A stretch of 64,000 nt of DNA. Source: Eubacterium sp. 14-2 (GTDB lineage Bacteria; Bacillota; Clostridia; Lachnospirales; Lachnospiraceae). Within the stretch, counting starts at the first letter, position 1; every line of letters starts with the position of its first letter. This document shows, one piece after another, positions 17,168-26,000 of this stretch. The notes below the pieces were generated by a model that saw only the letters and a list, made by a program, of their open reading frames with translations, was not told the origin of the DNA and did no database searches. Location: positions 1,682,911-1,746,910 of the forward strand of contig NZ_KE159567.1 of NCBI RefSeq assembly GCF_000403845.2, in the 5' to 3' direction. The translations under genes were made by a program, and so were the position numbers.

Positions 17168-18166
17168 ATGGAGATTGAGAATATACTGGCAAAAAATATT
17201 ACAGCGGCAGGTGAAAAGGCCGCTTATGATGCAGCATGTAAACGGCTCCTGGCCAATAAGGTCATTCTGGCGTGGATCATGAAAAGCTGTATGGAAGAGT
17301 ATAAGGCCCATAGTATCAATGAGATAGCGGAAAGATATATAGAGGGAATCCCTCAGATTGCAGAGGCAGCTGTCAATCCGGATGAAGATGGATATGAGGG
17401 CAGTGAACAGATCCGGGGAGCGAAGAACGAGGACAGTACAATACAGGAAGGAACGATCACTTATGATATCCGTTTTCTGGCAATCGTTCCGGGAACCGGA
17501 GAGATGATCCGTCTGATCATCAACGTAGAAGCGCAAAATGATTTTTATCCAGGATATCCGATCATTAAGAGAGCATTGTATTATTGCAGCCGGATGATCT
17601 CTTCCCAGTACGGTTCGGAATTTACGGAAACCCATTATGAGAAGATAAGGAAGGTATATTCCATATGGCTATGTCCCAATCCGCCGAAGAAGAGAGAGAA
17701 TACGATCACCAGATACTGTGTTCAGGAAGAAAATCTGGTAGGCCAGGTGTTAGAACAGAAAGAAAATTATGATCTGTTAACTGTGGTCATGATCTGCCTG
17801 GGTCATGCAGGAGATGATAATTATACAGGGATATTAAAGCTGCTGGATGTGCTTTTATCTTCAGATAAAGAAGCGGAAGAGAAGAAGAAAATCCTGCAGG
17901 AAGATTTTGATATTGCGATGACAAAGACATTGGAGAGTGAGGTGTCGGCTATGTGTAACCTGAGTAAAGGGGTAGAGGAAAGAGGAATTGCAATTGGCTT
18001 GGAGCGTGGTATGGAACGTGGTTTGGAACGTGGTTTGGAGGCAGCAACATTAAATGCGATCCGGAATTTGATGGAGACTTTGAAGCTGACAGCAGAGCAG
18101 GCGATGGAGGCGTTGAAGGTACCGGAAGAGGAAAAGGTTAAGTATACAGGGATGTTGAAGAGCTAA
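17168..18166 (+). CDS. Rpn/PD-(D/E)XK nuclease-family transposase
   Basis: 332 residues. The nuclease core shows YDIRFLAIVP (Asp) and IINVEAQNDF (Glu-x-Gln), the variant active site of the Rpn family, followed by YPIIKRALYYCSRMIS. The C-terminus carries a variable GLERG run and a helical tail (LNAIRNLMETLKLTAEQAM). AAAGGAG precedes ATG 17168. Members promote RecA-independent recombination and are often multicopy. Two extra C-terminal tails follow at 18167 and 19174. The 230 bases before it contain no gene. Confidence 0.85.
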   Translation: MEIENILAKNITAAGEKAAYDAACKRLLANKVILAWIMKSCMEEYKAHSINEIAERYIEGIPQIAEAAVNPDEDGYEGSEQIRGAKNEDSTIQEGTITYDIRFLAIVPGTGEMIRLIINVEAQNDFYPGYPIIKRALYYCSRMISSQYGSEFTETHYEKIRKVYSIWLCPNPPKKRENTITRYCVQEENLVGQVLEQKENYDLLTVVMICLGHAGDDNYTGILKLLDVLLSSDKEAEEKKKILQEDFDIAMTKTLESEVSAMCNLSKGVEERGIAIGLERGMERGLERGLEAATLNAIRNLMETLKLTAEQAMEALKVPEEEKVKYTGMLKS

Positions 18167-18382
18167 TTGGAAAGCGAGAAAGCAGTAGTTATGTGTAATC
18201 CGAGTAAAGGGGTAGAGGAGAGAGGAATTGCGATTGGCCTAGAGCGAGGTATAGAAACAACAACATTAAATGCGATCCGGAATTTGATGGAGACTTTGAA
18301 GCTGACGGCAGAGCAGGCAATGGAGGCATTGAAGGTACCAAAAGAGGAAAAGGTTAAGTATGCAGGGATGTTGAAAGGATAG
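18167..18382 (+). pseudogene. Tandem copy of the Rpn C-terminal tail
   Basis: It begins immediately after the Rpn stop codon and in the same frame. It repeats the unit from LESE through KGVEERGIAIGLERG to the MLK end with about 90 percent resemblance by eye. It lacks the catalytic core, so it is a tandem duplication of the gene's last 230 bases. The GLERG run is shorter than in the parent. Confidence 0.8.
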
Positions 18383-18414
18383 ATTTTGCGGAATGCTATC
18401 TGTACTTGTGACTC

Positions 18415-18665
18415 ATGTATCCACATACGATCCGGCATACTTTTTGCAGCCACTGCTTTGAGGCAGGGATGCAGCCCCCAAAGTGGTGCAGAGCATTATG
18501 GGGCACCAGCATTACAGCACAACCATTGATATCTATACCCATGTGTCGGAGAGCAAATATCAGGAAGAAGCTGGGAAAATTGGGAGGGCGATGGAACCGG
18601 AAGAAATGGGGAATGAAGAGGCGGAACAGGAGTTGCGTTTCGGAATGGGGCAGACATTTGGATGA
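18415..18665 (+). pseudogene. Integrase 3'-end fragment A
   Basis: It reads MYPHTIRHTFCSHCFEAGMQP, then shifts frame at CCCCC (about 18474) and continues KVVQSIMGHQHYSTT ... DIYTHVSESKYQEE, ending with GMGQTFG and TGA. It is the last 80 or so codons of an integrase closely related to, but distinct from, the intact one at 15669. No 5' part is present. Confidence 0.9.
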
Positions 18666-18771
18666 GGATAGGGAGATGGATTGCTTTTGGGGATTATTCA
18701 AAACTGATAGATTATTGGGATTCATGCAATGGATGATAAACTAAAGACTGACAGTATAAAACTATAGCAGA

Positions 18772-18827
18772 TTGGTGCAAAATTCAAGAACATAATGAGG
18801 CAGAAAGACTGCACCAAGTTGGTGCAG
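18772..18827. promoter_or_regulatory. TTGGTGCA repeats and palindrome
   Basis: TTGGTGCA at 18772-18779 and a perfect palindrome CTGCACCAAGTTGGTGCAG at 18809-18827 lie upstream of the small antitoxin-like gene. They look like an operator or recombinase site. Assignment is tentative. Confidence 0.4.
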
Positions 18828-18959
18828 AAATATCATTTCCCTTTTTTTTCGGTTTTGTGTCCTGGCGTTATGCACAAATTAATTGAAAACGCTGTATGCG
18901 GTGGTAAAATATGACTAGAAACTAAGATACGGATATTTGTTTGTAAAGGAGGCGAGAAA

Positions 18960-19145
18960 ATGGCTATGTCAAGTATACTGACCAATGTAAAGATTGTTGA
19001 TCCTAAAAAAATTGAATCCTTCATCAAAGCACTTGACGCTTCGGCAGATGATCCCAAAAGAGAGCCATCCACTCCGGTAAGCCGCCAGATGACGAATATT
19101 GATGAGATACGAAGACTCATGGCAAAGAAGGTTCTGATGAGATGA
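18960..19145 (+). CDS. Small antitoxin-like protein paired with GNAT start (copy A)
   Basis: 61 residues (MAMSSILTNVKIVDPKKIESF ... VSRQMTNIDEIRRLM) with AAAGGAGG upstream. In related bacteria I recall this protein directly preceding a GNAT acetyltransferase gene, with MKEY-VVNIW at its start. Here a four-base ATGA overlap with such a start is visible at 19142-19145, but the GNAT is cut after nine codons. This suggests the antitoxin of a GNAT toxin pair that has lost its toxin. A frameshifted copy is at 28826. Confidence 0.6.
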   Translation: MAMSSILTNVKIVDPKKIESFIKALDASADDPKREPSTPVSRQMTNIDEIRRLMAKKVLMR

Positions 19146-19389
19146 AAGAATACACATTAGTTAATATACGGCTATGTGTAACCTGAGTAAAGGTGTGGAA
19201 GAGAAAGGGATTGCGATTGGGCTGGAGCAGGGTTTGGAGCGCGGCATAGAACGTGGTTTGGAGATAGGAACATTAAATGCAATCCGAAATTTGATGGAAA
19301 CTTTGAAGCTAACTGCTGAACAGGCAATGGAAGCGTTGAAAGTACCAGAGGAGGATAAGGTTAAGTATGCGGGGATGCTGAAGAATTAA
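19142..19389 (+). pseudogene. GNAT 5' stub joined to third Rpn C-terminal tail
   Basis: ATG 19142 overlaps the preceding stop and encodes MKEYTLVNI, the start of a GNAT acetyltransferase. At about 19170 the sequence switches to the Rpn tail (MCNLSKGVEEKGIAIGLEQG ... MLKN), which ends at 19387-19389. The join is in a different frame and no nuclease core is present. It is a recombination scar between two gene families. Confidence 0.75.
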
Positions 19390-19479
19390 TTTTTTGATAT
19401 TATTTTGAAATAGTGGAAAGATTTGCTTTTTATCTTTTTAAGAATCTATTCTGCAATGATGGGAAAGGATGACGAAGCG

Positions 19480-19662
19480 ATGATGAAACCAGTAGTCAGT
19501 AAGTCTTTTAATCTGGAGGACATTCGGAAGATACGAGAGTATAATTCTCTGCGTCATGTTCAGATGGATCCGGAAGAAATCATTGAGGATATCCGTAAGG
19601 GTGCGGAAATCATATTGGAGAAAATCCGGCAAAGTGAAACCTGTTGTAAATACCAGGTGTGA
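19480..19662 (+). CDS. Small conserved accessory protein (KPVLS family, divergent)
   Basis: 60 residues from ATG 19480 (MMKPVVSKSFNLEDIRKIREYN) with GGAAAGGA upstream. It is related to the proteins at 326 and 2190. Rather intact compared with the debris around it. Function unknown. Confidence 0.5.
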   Translation: MMKPVVSKSFNLEDIRKIREYNSLRHVQMDPEEIIEDIRKGAEIILEKIRQSETCCKYQV

Positions 19663-19678
19663 AGATTTTGAGGGGGCA

Positions 19679-19709
19679 AGTGGTAGTTGCAAATTTTGCA
19701 ACTACCACT
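19679..19709. promoter_or_regulatory. 31-bp near-perfect palindrome, MarR-operator-like
   Basis: AGTGGTAGTTGCAAA and its exact reverse complement are separated by one T. The core TAGTTGCA...TGCAACTA is typical of operators of MarR-family repressors in Firmicutes. A readable but stop-broken stretch after it (about 19755-19830) may be a MarR gene remnant. The region to 19930 has no intact gene. Confidence 0.45.
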
Positions 19710-19929
19710 CAGTATGGTGCTATAGTCGGAAAAACTCAAACACATATGATGGAATACTATAATCTGGATGTTGTATAAAATCTAGGAGCGGCATTACTTT
19801 CCGAAAAAGGCAGGAATTTGCTGGATGAATAGACAGGGTAGACAGGAAGCTGGTTCTGCCGGAGCGTAAGGTTCTGGTGTGTGGCGAATGAGTGATACCA
19901 GGGTGCCGGTTCCATGCGTATGGAACGGT

Positions 19930-20365
19930 TTTGTGGCGTGAGTGTTCCTGAGTATTCTTAGAGGGAAGTATATTTCCGGTAGAGAGGATCTGGTCGGGTT
20001 TGGCGTGGCGGAGTTTCTGGATGACGGATACACAGGAAGGAATCTGGACCGTCCGGGCTTTCAGGAGCTGATTGGCAGTGCCGGGAAGGTGAGGTGTATC
20101 GTGGTGAAGGACCTTTCCCGGCTTGGGAGGAATTATGTGGAGGTGGGGAACCTGCTGGAGCAGGATTTCCCCTTTCTGGGGGGTAAGGGTTATTTCTGTG
20201 AATGACGGGTACGACAGCGCCATGCTGGATGGGGCAGACGGGCGGTATTGACGTAGCGTTCAGGAATACCCATGAGGGAATCGTGACCCAGGAGGAATTT
20301 GACCGGGCCAATGCCAATATGCGGAGTGTAGTGCCAGGAAAGAAAAATAAGATGGTCCGGCTTAT
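19930..20365 (+). pseudogene. Large serine recombinase remnant
   Basis: Part of the resolvase catalytic domain is visible: EFLDDGYTGRNLDRPGFQEL, then CIVVKDLSRLGRNYVEVG. After a frameshift near 20185 the text jumps to VNDGYDSAMLDGADGR and then NTHEGIVTQEEFDRANANM of the recombinase domain. The catalytic Ser region and C-terminus are missing. It is a multiply deleted relic of a TnpX/Tn4451-type element. Confidence 0.8.
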
Positions 20366-20371
20366 GTATGG

Positions 20372-20659
20372 GTGGTGGCCGGATGAGCAGCTTTCGGATG
20401 AGGTTAAGAGGTATGTGGAGAGCCGGCTGGACAGGCTGGGGTGGATGTGGTGTTGAGTCATACTACGCCGTTGAAGTATGAGCTGGCGGAGGTGTTTATG
20501 GCCGGGGTGGATCAGAATAAGGTGGATAAGTCTACGGAGGAATGGCTGGACGGAATTGAGGATAGGCAGGATTATGGGAAGTGGTATTGCGGGCATTATC
20601 ATACGGAGAAGAGAATAGATAGCCTGCAAATTATGTTTGAGAATTTTGGGGTGGTTTGA
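20372..20659 (+). pseudogene. Metallophosphoesterase C-terminal fragment
   Basis: One frame gives DEQLSDEVKRYVESRLDRLGW. After a frameshift near 20445 the other gives VDVVLSHTTPLKYELAEV and KWYCGHYHTEKRID. CGHYH is the metal-binding GHxH of calcineurin-like phosphoesterases. It is fused to the recombinase relic and has no N-terminal half. Confidence 0.7.
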
Positions 20660-20710
20660 TAAGAGCCGAGATAGCAAAAGAATTTTTAAGATTGTTTGTG
20701 AGGTTTTAGT

Positions 20711-22366
20711 ATGTTGCAAATTATATCAGGTAAGTTTTTTAGCGATAATGGTGAAATAAGACATAATGACTGCTATGGAGTGCTTTATTCTAACTTGGAA
20801 TATTTTGGAAGTGTTAAATATAAAAATATTGAATTGAATACTATTGATTGGAAGAGAGGAATGCCTGCATATGTATTAAACTTTGATAATAATTTAGAGG
20901 TAGTTGATTCAACTAAAATATTGGTAAAAGTAGGAGATGATGAAATTATTCGTCAGATGAAATATATTTTGACGTTTAGTCTGAATGGAATATTTGATGA
21001 AAATGAAAGTGCTGTTGAAAAAATAATTAGGACGAATATTACACAAGGAGATACATCAGAACAATTTCTGGGTGAAATAGTTCGTAATAATAAATTTATT
21101 AGCGATGATGAGCTTCAATATAGCATTTCTTTTTATAATCAAATGATAGGATTAAAAAGGGAAGATTATAAAATCATCATGCAATGTTTAAGCGCATATT
21201 ATTCAGCAATAAGAGTTTTATATGAAGATATTAGTCTTTCGTACAGCATGTTAGTATATTGCATAGAATCCTTATCGTCAAATTATGATAAATATATTCC
21301 TACATGGGATGATTATGACTATGATATAAAGATGAAATTAGAAAAAATTTTGTCTGGATATGATAATGACTTGTTTGATGAAATTAAAAAAATTCTTATT
21401 AAGGATAAACACTTAAAACTTTCAAAACGTTTTGTTAATTTTGTTTTGTCTAATGTTACAAATGATTTTTTTGAAGTAACGGGTAGAAAAGGTATTACTT
21501 ATGATGAACTTGAAAATGCTTTGCAGAATGCTTATAGTATCAGATCCCAATATGCCCATGAATTAAAACCAATAATGAAGCAATTGCAAATTGGAAGTTT
21601 TTCAGACAAATGTGATGTGTTTGAATGGGAGCATGCTATTTTTTTTACATATGGTGGGCTAATAAGGTTAGTCAGACATATTATTATAAATTTTGTTGAG
21701 AAGTGTGAAAAAGTAGAGAAAGAGGATTATCCTTGGCATTCAGAATTGCCAGGGACAGTTAATATAAAGTTATCACCTACAATTTGGTTGGGAATAGCGA
21801 AAGACAATGACGGAAGTAGAGGTATTGCTAATCTTGAAGGGTTACTACAATGTATACAATCGGATCCTAAAAATGTACCCAATATAAATGAGTGTGTGGA
21901 AAGGTACTTAACACATTTTAGTGAAATTAAAAGAAATAATAAAGCGGCCGTTTTAGCGTTATGTTGGATATACATATTATCAATAAGTAGTCTTGACGAA
22001 GCGTATAAAGAAAAAATGGTAAGTAAATTGAAATTGTATTTGGAAATGATATCAGAATGTAACATATACAATATACTTATTTTCGCTATAACACAATTTG
22101 ATTATTTAGAGATTGATTGGACTGTTGATGATATGATAAAAGAGATAAATAAGTATAATAAGAATAAATTCAAAAAGAATCATATTAAGTTGCCTAATAA
22201 TGTAGAAACCAATATATATATTATGATAGCAGAAAGCATGCAGACAAATGAGCAAACTTTATATTGGTACAATAAAGCTTATAAAAATTGTGTAAATAAT
22301 AAAGAACTTCAAGAGCAAATAGGTTTAAGGTTAAAGGAGTTTGGCTGTGATAATCAATTTAATTGA
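20711..22366 (+). CDS. Large AT-rich protein with HEPN-type motif; candidate defence gene
   Basis: 551 residues, mostly alpha-helical after a beta-rich N-terminus (MLQIISGKFF ... CYGVLYSNLEYFG). Near the middle is IRSQYAHEL with Arg 278 and His 283, the RxxxxH pattern of HEPN ribonucleases such as ApeA-like proteins. A hydrophobic helix follows at about 300-325. GC is visibly much lower than in neighbours, which indicates recent acquisition. The ribosome site is weak (GTGAGG about eight bases upstream). It lies about 680 bases before the STAND gene, in the same orientation. Function inferred only: RNA cleavage on phage infection. Confidence 0.6.
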   Translation: MLQIISGKFFSDNGEIRHNDCYGVLYSNLEYFGSVKYKNIELNTIDWKRGMPAYVLNFDNNLEVVDSTKILVKVGDDEIIRQMKYILTFSLNGIFDENESAVEKIIRTNITQGDTSEQFLGEIVRNNKFISDDELQYSISFYNQMIGLKREDYKIIMQCLSAYYSAIRVLYEDISLSYSMLVYCIESLSSNYDKYIPTWDDYDYDIKMKLEKILSGYDNDLFDEIKKILIKDKHLKLSKRFVNFVLSNVTNDFFEVTGRKGITYDELENALQNAYSIRSQYAHELKPIMKQLQIGSFSDKCDVFEWEHAIFFTYGGLIRLVRHIIINFVEKCEKVEKEDYPWHSELPGTVNIKLSPTIWLGIAKDNDGSRGIANLEGLLQCIQSDPKNVPNINECVERYLTHFSEIKRNNKAAVLALCWIYILSISSLDEAYKEKMVSKLKLYLEMISECNIYNILIFAITQFDYLEIDWTVDDMIKEINKYNKNKFKKNHIKLPNNVETNIYIMIAESMQTNEQTLYWYNKAYKNCVNNKELQEQIGLRLKEFGCDNQFN

Positions 22367-22401
22367 AATAAAAAAATTTTGTCCCATGCTTGACATAAGC
22401 T

Positions 22402-22587
22402 GACGGAAATAAACGTATTGCAGCAACCATATTTCTCTATTTCCTGGATAAAAATGATGTTTTGTTTATTGATGGGAAGAAATTAATTGATGATCATACA
22501 TTAGTAGCCTTAACAATCATGGTAGCTGAATCTAGGCCGGAGGAAATGGAGATGATGATTACTGTAATTTTGAATTGTTTGAAATGA
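22402..22587 (+). pseudogene. Fic-domain protein C-terminal remnant
   Basis: It starts at DGNKRIAATIFLYFLDKN, the second half of the Fic motif HPFxxGNKR, and runs to a normal-looking end at TGA 22585-22587. In-frame upstream codons contain a stop and no HPF. AMPylation-type toxin remnant. Confidence 0.75.
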
Positions 22588-22639
22588 TTGTCAGATATGC
22601 AGTGGAGAATAGAGTGCTGATGCAAATAAATTTCTCGAA

Positions 22640-22950
22640 TCCGCCCGGTAGTGGGAAGGCTATAGCCGAAAGTAAGGGTGTCCACTGTGGGATGGGATCT
22701 GAAAGAAGCTGATGTGGGGAATACACTAACCTACGGGCAAATCTCTGATTTGACAAACAGAAATCATATAAGAGATTAAGCATAAGGGTAAGACTGTAGG
22801 ACAAGTTGAAGCTCAATAACTACACGGAGTCATGCATGATAAATGTGACAGATGGATGGAGAACTTGAAAGTCCGAAACAAAATACTAAAACAATATGTG
22901 AATGTGAATACGGTAATATCATTTGAGTGAGCTTTCATTGATATGTTAAC
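22640..22950 (+). ncRNA. Probable 5' fragment of a group II intron
   Basis: Non-coding stretch with blocks I associate with domain I of bacterial group II introns: GCCGAAAGTAAGGGTGTCC (22665-22683), ATCTGAAAGAAGCTGATG, CATATAAGAGATTAAGC and CTTGAAAGTCCGAAAC (22864 on). No intron-encoded reverse transcriptase and no domain V were seen, so it is a truncated relic. Recognised from memory, not by folding. Confidence 0.4.
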
Positions 22951-23044
22951 TTATATATGGTAAGATTTTGGAAAAGAGAGAATTTGGAAAACCTGTATGG
23001 TGCGTAATTAATACTGTAAATCAGATTTATAAAAGGGGACTAGT

Positions 23045-26000
23045 ATGGCATACGAAGCAGGCGGACGGGCAGATAAATCAGGAAATCGTTTTGAGTATAA
23101 TTGGACAATCAACAAAATGTTGGATGTCCTGAATGAAAAAATACAGTATCTTACCATAGAAGCAGTCGGAGACGACGAGCGGGGAGTGGATTTATGGATT
23201 GGAAATAAGGATGGGACTCGTGAAGGGCAGCAATGCAAAGGGCGGTGCCGCAATAATGAATATTGGACATATGGGGAGGTGAACGAAAAAGGAATCTGGG
23301 ATAACTGGAAGGTTCAGCTTGAGAATAGCAAAGCAAATATGGTTTCTCTAGTTTCGCCGCTTGCATTTAATGTATTGGAAGACATAACCCAGATGGCGAG
23401 GAATACAGACGCCGCAAAGCCGAGGAATTTTTACGAATATCAGATAAGGAAGTCAGGAAAAAAGACGGTAAAGTTTTTTCATCACTACTGTGATGCAATG
23501 GGTATAAATCCTGCTGAAGAGAGGGGCATAGCAACGACGATTGACTATATGTCAAGAACGTTTTATCGAAACCCTGGCAACTTTGGATTGAGAGAAATTC
23601 TTCTACAAAGAATTGAACTATTATTTGTTGGCGATGCGGAAGAGATTTTTTCAAAGCTCCTCAAATTTGTTCTCCTAGAGGACATTTGGGGAAAGAAGAT
23701 AGATGCATTGATGATTACAGATTACTGTAAGGATACGGGTATTGTCTTTCGGGATTTGGCAAGGGATGAGAGAATACTTCCAGTTATATTGAACTTAAAC
23801 GAAGAATATCAATCCGTATTCATAAAGTTTCAGAGTGGCTATATTATCCGGAATGAGGCAAAAAGCTGCTGGCAGTGGATATTGGATGGAAAGTCAGTAA
23901 TCATCCATGGACATGCAGGTATGGGAAAAAGTGGATGTATAGAAAACATTATTCAATTCTGTAAGGAATCGGAGACCTTGTATCTGGCTGTCAAGCTGGA
24001 CAAAAGAATACCACATGAAACTGCAGAAAGATGGGGACAAAGCATGGGATTGCCAGCATCTGTTTCGCATTGCTTGAATGCTGTGTCGTGTGATAAAAGG
24101 GCAGTCCTTATTTTCGATCAGTTGGATGCTTTGCGATGGACGCAGGCACATTCGAGCGAGTCTCTTGCCATATGCAGAAAAATAATACGGGAAGTTGAGC
24201 AGATGAATCAGGAGCGCAGGCATAAGATCTCAATTGTTATGGTATGTCGCACATACGATTTGGAAAATGACAATAACATACAAGGGTTATTTAAAGATTC
24301 GGCGAGACGGGGCTGCATGGTAGAGTGGGCAAGGATCCGGGTGGATAAATTGAGCCAGGAAGAGGTGGAAAAGGTTGTTGGTTCTGTTTATAAATCCCTA
24401 TCCCCAAAGACAAGGGATTTGTTGTCAACGGCAAGCAACCTGTATATATGGGAGCACCTGGATGTCAACCGGGAAGTTGAAATATGTACAAAACAGCAGC
24501 TTGTGCGAGAATGGTGGGGACAGCTAAAGAGCAAGGCTGATAGGAATGGCTTCGATTCAGATAAATTGGAAAAGATAAAGGACAACTTCATAAAGTACTG
24601 TGACAGAAGCGGGAAGATGTATGCAAGCTGTTCCCGGCTGAACATGCCAGAGGATTACAGGAATTTTCTGCAGTCGAATGGATTTTTTGTACTAATGGGT
24701 GATAAGGTGTCATTGGTGCATCAATCCATTTTGGATTGTTTTTTTGCGGAGCATATGTTGGATCAGTTTTATGATGATGTCAGCCTTTCAGATATTATAG
24801 GCGAAAAGGACAGACAGACTCCGGGCAGGCGATATCAGGTACAGATGTTCTTGCAGCTTTTGCTGGAAGATTCAGAAGAGGATTTTTTAGCTGTCGGGGA
24901 AAGACTATTAGAATTAACGGATGTGCGGTACAATGTGAAATATGTGTTTATAGAAATCCTCTCCCAGATAACAGAACCGGATAAGAAAGTGTTCAAGTTT
25001 GTCCGAAGATTCCTGTGGGATGATAGATGGGGAAAACACTTTAGGAGCATAGTGGTTTTAGGGAAGCAGGCATATGTAAGAAAACTTCGTGAGTGTGGTG
25101 ACCTGGATATATGGATGCAGTATGAAGATAAATATAGCTATGTAACAGGGCTGTTTCGCAGTATTATTCCGAACTGCAACGTGGAAGATATAGCATTTTT
25201 ACAGAAGTATGTATTAGATCCAGATAAAGCAGATGAATGGATAAAATGTCTGGTAAGGGATATCCATGAAGGCAGTGAGGCCTTTTTTGAACTAAAATTA
25301 AGCTATTACAGACAATTCCCTCAGTCCTTTAAGCAATATAAGAATATTCTGCTGGGAGAAAAAATAAAGGATTTGCGTTCAGTTCAATTAGTGGCATTGA
25401 TGCTGGAACAACACGTGAACGAAGGGTACGATAGCCTTTATCGTTATGATGAAGTCTGTGTATCAGAAGATGCAAATATCTTCAAAACACAATATAAAAA
25501 TATCCTTGAAATATTGATGCCCTTTATACCGATGGAGGATCAGGGTGTTTTTTCTAGGTGGTCTGCAAGATATTCCGGCAAACACAGTTTGGAAAGGGTA
25601 TGTATTCAGATTATAAAAAGTGCGAATAGGCATTTTGCCCAAAATGAGCCTGAGTTATTTCTGTCAAAGGTTTCGTGCTATATAGGTACAGGGGTTCCTC
25701 TGCATAATGAATTGATACTGGATTCCTTTCAGTATCTGCCGGATTTATATGCAGATTATATTTTGGAATATATGTGTGGTGATTTTGAAGAGAGAATATT
25801 TGAATGTACAAGCGGAAATGGGGATAAACTGCTGCTTGCAAAGGCAGTGCTTGAAAAAAATGCCGTGATTTGTTCAGATGAAGCATATTCTGAATTGGAG
25901 TTTTGTATCATCCATTATAAGACACCGGATGCAAAAGAACGATTATATCGCAGGATAGAATATAACAAAACAAAAAAGAAAGGGGATTTGAGAGCATACT

